Source: Candidatus Melainabacteria bacterium (GTDB lineage Bacteria > Cyanobacteriota > Vampirovibrionia > 2-02-FULL-35-15). From it: 63,730 nucleotides of DNA. Position numbers and translations under genes: made by a program. The first letter of the stretch is position 1. Every line of letters starts with the position of its first letter. Below are positions 28,811 through 36,168 of the stretch, one piece after another. The stretch is taken from contig JAHFBG010000013.1 of NCBI GenBank assembly GCA_023250155.1, forward strand, positions 1 to 63,730. The letters run 5' to 3'. The notes below the pieces were generated by a model that saw only the letters and a program-made list of their open reading frames with translations, did no database searches and had not been told where the DNA came from.

Positions 28811-28951
28811 CTTTAAAATAATTTTTAAATCCCTTTCTGTTTAATAAATTACCCATAAAATCAATATAATTCCTCAATCTTTATAGCTAGTCTTTATATC
28901 CACAGGTATGATTTGCCTGTTTTTATTTTACAGCCCATTATAAATCACAAA

Positions 28952-29059
28952 CCAGGACTTACGCAAAAGTGAACCCCATGCCTGTAGCGAAACGCTGGAA
29001 GCGCCAAGCGTACAAGTGGAGCGAAAGGTATGGGGTGAGCAAAAATGCGTAAGTCTTGG
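28952..29059. repeat. 108-bp inverted-repeat (MITE-like) element
   Basis: Arms ccaggacttacgca (28952-28965) and tgcgtaagtcttgg (29046-29059) are complementary with one mismatch. Inside them accccatgcct pairs with aggtatggggt, again with one mismatch. The core is GC-rich compared with its surroundings. The outer arm resembles, from memory, terminal repeats of insertion elements in cyanobacteria. No transposase is encoded. It lies in the divergent nar/kinase intergenic region (28811-29138), which holds no gene. Confidence 0.7.
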
Positions 29060-29075
29060 AAATAAAACAACAATT

Positions 29076-29105
29076 ACACCAATCATCCTAAAGGATGATT
29101 GGTGT
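29076..29105. promoter_or_regulatory. perfect 13-bp stem-loop before the histidine kinase
   Basis: acaccaatcatcc (29076-29088) and ggatgattggtgt (29093-29105) are perfectly complementary with a TAAA loop, 33 bp before the kinase ATG. It may be an operator or an RNA hairpin affecting translation. No T-run follows. Confidence 0.55.
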
Positions 29106-29138
29106 TAGATATATTGCCAAGCATGGTAAATTTTATGC

Positions 29139-30284
29139 ATGTCTGACTTGAAAGCTATACAAAAAGTAATTACTGAAAAGAAGCTTGATACAGCTAGTGC
29201 AAAAGTTGCTTCTGAATGCATGGTAGAACTCTGCCAGCAATGCGGGGTTCAAAAAAAACTTGCTAAGCTTGGTAGTTTATTTGAAAATCTTACCGATGGA
29301 ATAATAGCATTTGATCTAAATTTAATTGTAATTGATTCAAACAAACTAGGAGCTAAGATTAGTAAAGAGTTTAAAACATTTTATAATGATGGGAAAAACT
29401 ATAGGTTAAATGAATTATCACTTTTAAAAGAAGTACTATTAACAAAAAAAGGAAGTTTCAATAATATTGAAATTGTTGGGTTTGATGAGCATGGTGCTAA
29501 ACACATCTTTAACGCTGGAGCTTCTCCTATATTTTCAGAAACAAATATTTTAATTGGTGTATGCTTAATCATAAGTGATATAACAGAAATTCAAAAACAA
29601 GCCAGACAATTAGAAGATATTGTTAGTGCTCTTACTCATGATTTAAAGACACCACTAATTGCAGCAGAAACAAGTTTAAAACATTTGCTAGATGGATATT
29701 TTGGTAGTTTAACTGAAGAACAAAAACAAATTCTTTATCTCTTAAATCAAAGTAATGCTGATGCATTAAGACTAGTCAAAAATCTTTTAACCGTTTTTAA
29801 ATATGAAACAAAATCATATAAATTGTTTTTAGAATCTGTTGATGTATCAAAGCTATTAGATAAAGCAATAAACAGTGTAAAACCATTACTGGATGAAAAG
29901 CTTATTAGTTTAAAACTTTCACATACACAGTTTAAGTTTGTATGCGATCTTTTTGAGATTGAAAGAGTTATTGTAAATCTTCTAACAAATGCTATTAAAC
30001 ATACACCAACTCGTGGACAAATTGAAATTAAAGCATTAAAAAATGAAAATGGAAGTGTAACTATTAGTGTAGAAGATACTGGATATGGTATTTCCAAAGA
30101 AGAGCTACCAAACTTATTTGAGCGCTTTTGGCAATCCCGTAAATCTGGTTTAAATTCAAACAGTACAGGATTAGGTCTATATTTAAGTCGTCAAATCATA
30201 GAAGCTCATGGCGGTAAAATCTGGGCAGAAAGCGAAATCAATAAAGGAGCAAAAATAACATTTGAAATATCTGAGATTGTATAG
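29139..30284 (+). CDS. soluble PAS histidine kinase with N-terminal cysteine cluster
   Basis: A 381-aa cytoplasmic sensor kinase without membrane segments. Residues 27-35 carry Cys-X4-Cys-X2-Cys, which could bind a metal, Fe-S cluster or heme. A PAS domain covers about 48-155, the HisKA H-box is ALTHDLKTPL near 167, and the ATPase domain has VNLLTNAIKHTP, DTGYGI and STGLGLYLSRQI. Position divergent from the nar operon suggests it senses oxygen, redox or nitrate, by inference. The response regulator follows after 71 bp and is the likely partner. Confidence 0.88.
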   Translation: MSDLKAIQKVITEKKLDTASAKVASECMVELCQQCGVQKKLAKLGSLFENLTDGIIAFDLNLIVIDSNKLGAKISKEFKTFYNDGKNYRLNELSLLKEVLLTKKGSFNNIEIVGFDEHGAKHIFNAGASPIFSETNILIGVCLIISDITEIQKQARQLEDIVSALTHDLKTPLIAAETSLKHLLDGYFGSLTEEQKQILYLLNQSNADALRLVKNLLTVFKYETKSYKLFLESVDVSKLLDKAINSVKPLLDEKLISLKLSHTQFKFVCDLFEIERVIVNLLTNAIKHTPTRGQIEIKALKNENGSVTISVEDTGYGISKEELPNLFERFWQSRKSGLNSNSTGLGLYLSRQIIEAHGGKIWAESEINKGAKITFEISEIV

Positions 30285-30355
30285 TCTTAATCCTAAAGGC
30301 TGATGTTTTCTTTAGAAATACATGTAAAATCAAAATAGCTATCCAAAAAATAATT

Positions 30356-31087
30356 ATGAGCAGTAAAAACACAAAAATAAAAATCATGTTAGTAGAAGAT
30401 CATGTTTTAACAAGAATTGGTCTTAAAGTCTCTCTTGAAAAATATCCTAACATTGAAGTCATAGCAGAAACAGCAAATGGTAGAGAAGCTGTTGAATTAG
30501 CTAAACAGAAAAATCCTGACTTAATAATAATGGATATAAACTTAATAGAATCTGATGGTATAGAAGCCACAAAAAAAATCAAAGAGTTTGATCAAAACAT
30601 AAAAATCATTATGCTTACAAGTCATGAGGCTGAACGTGAGATATTAGCTAGCTTAGCTAGTGGTGCAGATGGATACTGTTTAAAAGACACACCACCAGAG
30701 CAATTATATAATGCCATTGAATCTGTCTATGAAGGAAATGCCTGGCTATCAAGTCAAGTAGCTGAAAAGGTTTTACGAAATTTCTATGGAAAAGAAATTA
30801 GTCAGATTAGACAAGTAGACTTTGCAAAAAAAGCAGAATATCTTAGTCAAGAGAATAATAAACAACATACAGCAAAGAACATTCCTATTGTTCCTCTCTC
30901 TGAAAGAGAACTTGAGGTTTTAAAACTTATAGTAGATGGAAAAAGCAACCAACAAATTGCAGACAAGCTTTTTGTAACCCTTGCTACAGTAAAAACCCAT
31001 GTTAGAAGCATTTTAAATAAGCTCAGTGTTGATGATAGAACACAAGCTGCAGTAAAAGCTATGCGAGAAGGATTAGTTAAGTTTTAG
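30356..31087 (+). CDS. NarL/FixJ-type response regulator
   Basis: A 243-aa regulator with an N-terminal receiver (MLVEDHVLTRIGL, phospho-acceptor Asp in LIIMDINL, Lys in CLKDTPP) and a C-terminal LuxR-type HTH (PLSERELEVLKLIVDGKSN). A longer than usual linker of about 30 residues joins them. It probably controls the nearby nar operon. NarL-type regulators usually partner HisKA_3 kinases, whereas the adjacent kinase has an ordinary HisKA, so pairing is inferred from position only. Confidence 0.9.
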   Translation: MSSKNTKIKIMLVEDHVLTRIGLKVSLEKYPNIEVIAETANGREAVELAKQKNPDLIIMDINLIESDGIEATKKIKEFDQNIKIIMLTSHEAEREILASLASGADGYCLKDTPPEQLYNAIESVYEGNAWLSSQVAEKVLRNFYGKEISQIRQVDFAKKAEYLSQENNKQHTAKNIPIVPLSERELEVLKLIVDGKSNQQIADKLFVTLATVKTHVRSILNKLSVDDRTQAAVKAMREGLVKF

Positions 31088-31095
31088 CTCTTACC

Positions 31096-31605
31096 TCATG
31101 CACACGTCTTGCTACCACAAGTATGTTCACAGTGAGATGAAGTTTGGATTTCTCTTGCAAGATCTACTAGGACACAACCATCATAAGGTTTTTCATTAGG
31201 ACAAAAGCTCGTATGTTTAGCAATATCTGATATTGATACCACCCCTACTAATTTATCATGCTCTACAACTGGTAATCGTCTTGTTCCAAACTCTGCCATA
31301 GTCTTTGCTGCATCTAAACAAGTAGCACTTGCTACTGTTCTTGTAGGATTACTAGTCATACATTCAAAGATCTTTGTTCTATTTATATCCTTCCCTATTG
31401 CAATACATCTAGTAATAAGATCTCTATCAGTGATGATACCTACTAATGTTCCATCATCATTTACTACAAGAAGAGAACCAATATCTTTACTTGTCATCAC
31501 TACGCTAGCTTGGAATACTGTATGATTTGGTGAAATCGTAAAAACTTTTGATTGCATAACATCTTTTACAGTTAATTGTTTTCCTGGATTTATACTATTA
31601 GACAT
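31096..31605 (-). CDS. CBS-domain pair protein with Cys-rich tail
   Basis: From the ATG at 31605 it has 169 aa. That start is chosen because a strong GGAGGTGAG ribosome binding site precedes it, although the frame is open to 31686. Two CBS domains (VKDVMQSKVFTISPNHTVFQ and FECMTSNPTRTVASATC) form a Bateman module that usually binds adenine nucleotides. After them come FCPNEKPYDGC and a tail with CEHTCGSKTCA, five cysteines in all, suggesting metal binding. It sits between two sensory gene pairs and is likely a regulator, with no known target. Confidence 0.85.
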   Translation of the reverse strand: MSNSINPGKQLTVKDVMQSKVFTISPNHTVFQASVVMTSKDIGSLLVVNDDGTLVGIITDRDLITRCIAIGKDINRTKIFECMTSNPTRTVASATCLDAAKTMAEFGTRRLPVVEHDKLVGVVSISDIAKHTSFCPNEKPYDGCVLVDLAREIQTSSHCEHTCGSKTCA

Positions 31606-31609
31606 TGTT

Positions 31610-31620
31610 CTCACCTCCCT
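31610..31620 (-). promoter_or_regulatory. strong ribosome binding site for the CBS protein
   Basis: On the minus strand the sequence agggaggtgag lies a few bases before the ATG at 31605. It decides the start, which is 27 codons inside the longest open frame. Confidence 0.75.
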
Positions 31621-31719
31621 CAACTCTAATGTTCCCATTATACAGGGAGAGCCCACCATTCTTAGGAATGATTTAAACTCATCCATAGGTATGGTTAATT
31701 GATTTAATGATCTTAGATT

Positions 31720-32112
31720 TTATCTTTCTAAGGACATAACACTAGAAACAGCATTTTTGAAAGAAATAATATCATCAATGGGTTTATAAAAAAAATGGCT
31801 GACCTTATTTGCCTTAGCTTCTTCTTCATGTTCTTTTCCTGCAAACCCTGATAGCATAATCACTTCAGCTTTATATTTTCTTTTGTGTACTTCTTTTAAG
31901 ACAGTGATACCATTCATACCAGGCATAATTACATCACAAATCACAAGATCATAAGTCTCATTTAATTTTTCCAAGGCTTCACTACCACTATATGCATGAT
32001 CAATAAAATAATCCTCATGAGAAAATAATCTTTTAAGTGTTAGATGAATTATCTCTTCATCATCGACAAGCAATATCTTTCCTGTTTTTTGTTTTTTATC
32101 TAATTCATTCAT
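31720..32112 (-). CDS. single-domain response regulator
   Basis: A 130-aa CheY-like receiver with no output domain. DDEE near the N terminus, the phospho-acceptor Asp in LVICDVIMPG, and the Lys in FFYKPIDD are present. It starts 6 bp after the stop of the membrane histidine kinase upstream and is surely its partner. Output is presumably by protein contact or phosphorelay. Confidence 0.9.
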   Translation of the reverse strand: MNELDKKQKTGKILLVDDEEIIHLTLKRLFSHEDYFIDHAYSGSEALEKLNETYDLVICDVIMPGMNGITVLKEVHKRKYKAEVIMLSGFAGKEHEEEAKANKVSHFFYKPIDDIISFKNAVSSVMSLER

Positions 32113-32118
32113 TTTTAA

Positions 32119-33603
32119 TTAGCCTTTCATGACTGATTCTTTAGTTTTTGTAGCTACAAGTGGTAGTTGAATTGTTATTGATGTACCTTTACCTTCTATA
32201 CTGGAGACACTTATATAACCATTGTGATTGCTAACAATTTTAGCAACTATGGACATACCTAAACCAGTTCCTTTACCATTTTTCTTAGTAGAATAAAATG
32301 CTTCAAAAAGCTTTTCTTGGGTTTCTTTATTCATACCCATTCCATTATCAGAAAAATTTAAATTGACAAATTTATTATCCTGGGAAATACTAGAAGTAAG
32401 AGCAATCTGACCCAGATAGTCTTGAGTATCTTTTAAGAGTTCATACTTTTCCCCAATTGCATCAGATGAATTAGAAATCAGATTAATAAACAATTGTTGG
32501 ATTTGATTGGGATTACAATAAACTTTTGGCAAATCACTTATTAGATTAATATTTATAATAATTTTTTTAACCTTTAGCTGCTCATTAAACAGAGTAAACG
32601 CATCCTCAATAGCTTTATGCAAGTCAGAAAAATCATAATCAGACAAGTCATTCTTTGAAAAGTTTCTTACTGTTGAAACAAGCTTTGACATTCTATCAGT
32701 CTGGGCTAATATAATTTTAAGATCTTCTAAGGCTTGCTCTTGATTTATTAAAATATTCCCATCAGAATTATTTTTGTTTTTTGCAATATCATTTTCTAAT
32801 GAACTTGCAAGTCCTTTTATTCCAAACAATGGTTGAGTAAGCTCATGTGTAATACCAGCAGCAAGCTCTCCCATAGCAGAAAGTTTGTTAGCTTGTAATA
32901 ATTGTATTTGTGTTTCTTTCAATTCTTTTGTTCTATTGTTTACAGTGTCATCTATTTGCTTATTGATAAATTCCAGACTGGCTTGTCTTACTGCAATTTC
33001 ATTCATTTCTTTCTTGCTTTGAAAGATAGATAGCAAAAGAAATACATCTATAAATGTCACCCAACCAGCATGTTCAAACCATCTCCACGGCTGAATTGTT
33101 ATAATTCCATAGACAGACTGTGGAAAGTATATTCCTCTAATAAGATGATCAAGTGCTACTATTACAGAGCCCATAATCAGTACCTTCCAGTCTCTATAAA
33201 ACGCTAAAAATGCAAGTGAGCCAAACACATGAAAGTGGGTTTCAATCCGTCCACCTGTAAGATGAATCAGTAATGCTGAAAACAATGTTTGCCCAATAGC
33301 TACTAGATATCGTGTAATTATTTTCCCTGGATACCTCCATATCGAAACCAAAGGAAGGGATATGATCAATGCACCTAAAAATAATGCAGTCCAAACATGG
33401 ATGTGTGTTTGGCTATAAATTCCTGCCCAGGTTTTTGGAGATATCCACACTGAAAGCAATATTCCAAAAATCCATTGTAGAACAAAGAGAACCCCAAACA
33501 TTCTATCTGTTCTTTTATATATTTTTTCAAAGTGTTGATTTAATAATTCTTTTGTTCTTATTTGAATTTTATTTTGTTTTACTTCTTCATTCATATCGTT
33601 CAA
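32119..33603 (-). CDS. membrane histidine kinase with multi-helix sensor
   Basis: A 494-aa kinase. Residues about 30-215 contain six or seven membrane helices with conserved-looking histidines (QTHIHVW, ETHFHVFGS, ALDHLIRG), similar to MASE-type sensors. A coiled-coil linker leads to an H-box (AAGITHELTQPL) and an ATPase domain (LINLISNSSDAIG, DNGMGMN, GKGTGLGMSIV). The ligand is unknown. The downstream receiver at 31720 is the likely partner. Confidence 0.9.
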   Translation of the reverse strand: MNDMNEEVKQNKIQIRTKELLNQHFEKIYKRTDRMFGVLFVLQWIFGILLSVWISPKTWAGIYSQTHIHVWTALFLGALIISLPLVSIWRYPGKIITRYLVAIGQTLFSALLIHLTGGRIETHFHVFGSLAFLAFYRDWKVLIMGSVIVALDHLIRGIYFPQSVYGIITIQPWRWFEHAGWVTFIDVFLLLSIFQSKKEMNEIAVRQASLEFINKQIDDTVNNRTKELKETQIQLLQANKLSAMGELAAGITHELTQPLFGIKGLASSLENDIAKNKNNSDGNILINQEQALEDLKIILAQTDRMSKLVSTVRNFSKNDLSDYDFSDLHKAIEDAFTLFNEQLKVKKIIININLISDLPKVYCNPNQIQQLFINLISNSSDAIGEKYELLKDTQDYLGQIALTSSISQDNKFVNLNFSDNGMGMNKETQEKLFEAFYSTKKNGKGTGLGMSIVAKIVSNHNGYISVSSIEGKGTSITIQLPLVATKTKESVMKG

Positions 33604-33757
33604 TTAGTTTTTTATTTAAGAAAGAGCGATCACAAACAGGTATTCCTTCTGCACTATTTATCTTTCTACCCAAAATATATGCAATCACTGACCTTCGCCC
33701 AGTATTATCCCCATCTCATCAATAGCAGTTTTTATACAAGAATACTGACAAATATTA

Positions 33758-33868
33758 TTAAGGTTGAGGAAAATTCTCATACTGCATAAAGAACCAAACA
33801 CCAATAAAGATAAGAATCATCCAGATGATAGCAATTAAAATAAACAATTTTAATTTATTCTTTTTCAT
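33758..33868 (-). CDS. micro-protein with one membrane helix, 36 aa
   Basis: ATG at 33868, stop at 33758. The sequence is a basic start (MKKNKLK), one long hydrophobic helix of about 20 residues (LFILIAIIWMILIFIGVWFF) and a short MQYENFPQP tail. Composition is that of a real single-pass membrane micro-protein. The ribosome binding site is weak. No function is known. The rest of 33604-34247 holds only the next micro-ORF and no other recognisable feature. Confidence 0.45.
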   Translation of the reverse strand: MKKNKLKLFILIAIIWMILIFIGVWFFMQYENFPQP

Positions 33869-33962
33869 TTTATAGAATTTTTAATCAGAGTGTTTACGCT
33901 TAACTAAATTTTATAGATAGATTAGTTAGAATTTATATAAGATTAGTTATATCCCCAGTAAA

Positions 33963-34079
33963 TTAAAAATTCAAAAATGCTTTTAAATCTTCACTATATG
34001 TTCTATATATAGTTATAGCCCAACCAAAAACTATAAGAGTTATCATTGAAATAAATATAAAAGTTACTTTTTTTGTCAT
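33963..34079 (-). CDS. micro-protein with one membrane helix, 38 aa
   Basis: ATG at 34079, stop at 33963. A basic MTKK start is followed by a hydrophobic helix (VTFIFISMITLIVFGWAITI) and a YRTYSEDLKAFLNF tail. It resembles the 36-aa micro-protein just downstream in layout, not in sequence. It lies on the same strand as, and downstream of, the two TMEM14-like genes. The function is unknown. Confidence 0.45.
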   Translation of the reverse strand: MTKKVTFIFISMITLIVFGWAITIYRTYSEDLKAFLNF

Positions 34080-34247
34080 TTTTCTGTATTCTTTGTAAAA
34101 TCAACCCTTAGCATTATTATTTGTTTTAAAACAAATAAATATTAAGGGGCAAGCCTAGAAACCAGTAATGATAAGGCTTTAGCAGCAACCTTGAGAACTA
34201 AAAGTGACCTGTAAAACCAAAGGTGATTAAGGACTAATTAACAAATT

Positions 34248-34598
34248 TTATTTATCTGTATGTGAATTCGTTTCTTTATGTCTATTTAGCCAGCTGAGCC
34301 CAACCACTGCAAATGATGTGGCGCTAATTAGTAAAGTCGCCCCATCTACTACAGAGGTAGGATCTTTTGCAAAATTGATCCCAAAGAAACATGCAAGAAC
34401 TAAACTTATAGTGGCTATATAAAGATAGGCCGAGTTTTTATCTTTTGTACTGACTTTATAAGACACTGCAATAACAACTGCTGCAATAAAACAAATATAA
34501 AGTGCATCAGCATTATATGTATTTGTATAATCAAAAATACCTTTAATAAGTATAAAAATCATTAATAACAAACTAGTAACTTTACTTGATTTATTCAT
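34248..34598 (-). CDS. small four-helix membrane protein, TMEM14-like paralog
   Basis: A 116-aa protein with about four hydrophobic segments. It is a clear tandem duplicate of the upstream gene at 34591 (shared ALYICF, AYLYIATISLVLA, FAVVGLSW segments). Both are more distantly similar to the TMEM14-like protein at 3213. It overlaps the upstream copy by 8 bp, so translation is coupled. The C-terminal tail is hydrophilic (NRHKETNSHTDK). The function is unknown. Confidence 0.7.
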   Translation of the reverse strand: MNKSSKVTSLLLMIFILIKGIFDYTNTYNADALYICFIAAVVIAVSYKVSTKDKNSAYLYIATISLVLACFFGINFAKDPTSVVDGATLLISATSFAVVGLSWLNRHKETNSHTDK

Positions 34599-34935
34599 GT
34601 TTTTCTTTATCCTTATCTCTACTAAACCAGCTTAAGCCAACGACTGCAAACGTAGTAGAACTCATAATCAACATAATGCCATCAACGATAGGATCTGTAT
34701 GTCTTGCAAAATCAGTACCAAAATAGGCTGCAAGAACTAAGCTAATAGTAGCTATATAAAGATAAGCAGAGCCTTTATCTAATAAGCTAATCTCATAAGA
34801 AATAGTAATTACTGCGGCCCCAACAAAACATATATAAAGAGTATTTGGATCATGAGTGAATACAAAACTTGATACTCCTTGAATTGCTATCAACACCCAA
34901 AAAATCATGCTTACTATTTTGCTTGCTTTGTTCAT
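34591..34935 (-). CDS. small four-helix membrane protein, TMEM14-like paralog
   Basis: A 114-aa protein, first of the tandem pair. It has four predicted membrane segments, a start of MNKASKIVSM and a charged C terminus (SRDKDKEKHE). It is divergent from the first pilin-Hint gene, with 213 bp between them that contain a T-rich hairpin near 35022-35050 and the element at 35068. Confidence 0.7.
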   Translation of the reverse strand: MNKASKIVSMIFWVLIAIQGVSSFVFTHDPNTLYICFVGAAVITISYEISLLDKGSAYLYIATISLVLAAYFGTDFARHTDPIVDGIMLIMSSTTFAVVGLSWFSRDKDKEKHE

Positions 34936-35067
34936 TTACTTATGATTAATTATCTTAACCTAAATTTTACCTAAGTCTATAGGATTTTATATAAATAGTT
35001 ACTAAATTAGAAGTATCCTAAAGGGATAGATATATTTTATCCTTTTATACCTATAATAAAACTATAG

Positions 35068-35088
35068 TATCAATATCAATGATGATAT
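35068..35088 (+). promoter_or_regulatory. 21-bp element shared by both pilin-Hint genes, copy 1
   Basis: tatcaatatcaatgatgatat, containing the inverted halves atatca/tgatat, lies 61-81 bp before the ATG at 35149. The same sequence with one mismatch lies at 36084-36104, 65-85 bp before the second gene. The shared spacing suggests a common operator or promoter. Confidence 0.55.
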
Positions 35089-35148
35089 GTGAAAAATACT
35101 TAATTTCTTTTTGATACCTTTACAATAAGGCATCTTATAAAATTTATT

Positions 35149-35994
35149 ATGAAAAATCTTTTGATTCAATTTTTTAAAAATAAAGAAAGTGCATCACCTG
35201 CTGAGCATATACTTTTAAGTGGCTTAGTAATGATAGCTGTAGTTTTATCATATAACAATTTAAGCAGCAATTTAAACCTAGCAATGAACAAAGTAAGTAA
35301 TGCTGTTAATCCTACAAGCTCTACAAGTTCTTCAACTTCATCCACCAGTTCTACTACTTCTTCTTCTACTTCTACATCTTCGACGACAGGTGGAACATCA
35401 TCGACTTCAAGTTCAACATCATCGACTTCAAGTTCAACGTCATCGACTTCAAGTTCAACATCATCAACTTCAAGTTCAACATCATCAACTTCAAGCTCGA
35501 CATCATCAACTTCAAGCTCGACATCATCTACTACCACTACTACTACATCAATGGCATCAACAGGAATGACAGTAATGTGTCTACCACCAAATATTCTTAT
35601 AAGGACACTTACAGCTGAAAAGAAAATTTCAGATCTTAGAGTAGGAGATCTTGTCCTATCTGACAATGGAAAACCAGTTCGTATAGCTAGGATAACTAAA
35701 GTTGAAGCTCCAAATCATAAAGTAATGAAAATTAAATTTAATGATGGGACTTCTTTTGAAGGTAGTCCAGAACACCCAACCGCTGATGGAAGATTGTTTA
35801 AAGACTTAAAAACAGGTGACAAAATAGATGGGAGAACAGTTGTTGAAACAAAATTAATTCCTTATAAGTACTCTCATACTTATGATATTCTTCCTAATTC
35901 AAAGACTGGAAATTACTATGCAAATGGTGTTTTAATAGGAAGTACTTTAAAGTTTGAAGAAATTGCTGTTACTACCCTACCAATAGAACCATAA
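35149..35994 (+). CDS. Flp-pilin-like N terminus, Ser/Thr repeat stalk and Hint domain (A)
   Basis: A 281-aa three-part protein. Residues 1-55 resemble Flp/TadE-class prepilins: a short basic leader (MKNLLIQFFKNKESAS), a Glu in PAEH and a hydrophobic helix (ILLSGLVMIAVVLSY), so it is probably membrane-inserted and assembled or anchored like a pilin. Residues 56-143 are almost only Ser and Thr, with a 7-residue repeat. Residues 144-281 are a Hint (hedgehog/intein) domain starting at Cys144 (MCLPPNILIRT), with ISDLRVGDLVLS, the block-B His209 in GSPEHPTADG, and the end block YYANGVLIGS. There is no terminal His-Asn, so Hedgehog-like cleavage is more likely than splicing. No good ribosome binding site is seen. 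Confidence 0.82.
   Translation: MKNLLIQFFKNKESASPAEHILLSGLVMIAVVLSYNNLSSNLNLAMNKVSNAVNPTSSTSSSTSSTSSTTSSSTSTSSTTGGTSSTSSSTSSTSSSTSSTSSSTSSTSSSTSSTSSSTSSTSSSTSSTTTTTTSMASTGMTVMCLPPNILIRTLTAEKKISDLRVGDLVLSDNGKPVRIARITKVEAPNHKVMKIKFNDGTSFEGSPEHPTADGRLFKDLKTGDKIDGRTVVETKLIPYKYSHTYDILPNSKTGNYYANGVLIGSTLKFEEIAVTTLPIEP
35395..35520 (+). repeat. 21-bp tandem repeat, about six copies
   Basis: Unit acatcatcgacttcaagttc(a) encodes Thr-Ser-Ser-Thr-Ser-Ser-Ser in the stalk of pilin-Hint A. Copies differ at a few third-codon positions (atcg/atca, agttca/agctcg), so the protein repeat is kept while the DNA drifts. Confidence 0.85.
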
Positions 35995-36083
35995 TCCAGT
36001 TATATAATTCTCACGAACTCCAAACTTAGGAACTTTCCTCTAAATTTGACAAGTTTTATCTTTTTGCCTATTGAATGTAGGAA

Positions 36084-36104
36084 TACCAATATCAATGATG
36101 ATAT
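36084..36104 (+). promoter_or_regulatory. 21-bp element shared by both pilin-Hint genes, copy 2
   Basis: taccaatatcaatgatgatat matches the element at 35068 at 20 of 21 positions and lies at nearly the same distance from its gene. It indicates that the second gene has its own promoter and does not rely only on read-through. Confidence 0.55.
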
Positions 36105-36168
36105 ATAAAAAAAATAGTGAAAATTAGTTCCTTTGTGATACCCTATAAGATATCTTAATTTATTTATC

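Noticed and set aside
28902..28929. Hairpin acaggta/tgcctgt followed by a T-rich run, as a plus-strand terminator
   Set aside because: No plus-strand gene ends upstream of it, the stem is short with a G-T pair, and it lies in a divergent promoter region.
34130..34240. Possible riboswitch downstream of the TMEM14-like pair
   Set aside because: I looked for c-di-GMP (GEMM) and SAM riboswitch cores on both strands. Only loose similarity (ggcaagcct, caaggttgctgc) was found, without a full core or a gene directly downstream in the right place.
35166..35666. Minus-strand open frame across the first pilin-Hint gene
   Set aside because: The Val/Asp/Glu repeat is only the complement of the Ser/Thr codons. 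No homology and no ribosome binding site.
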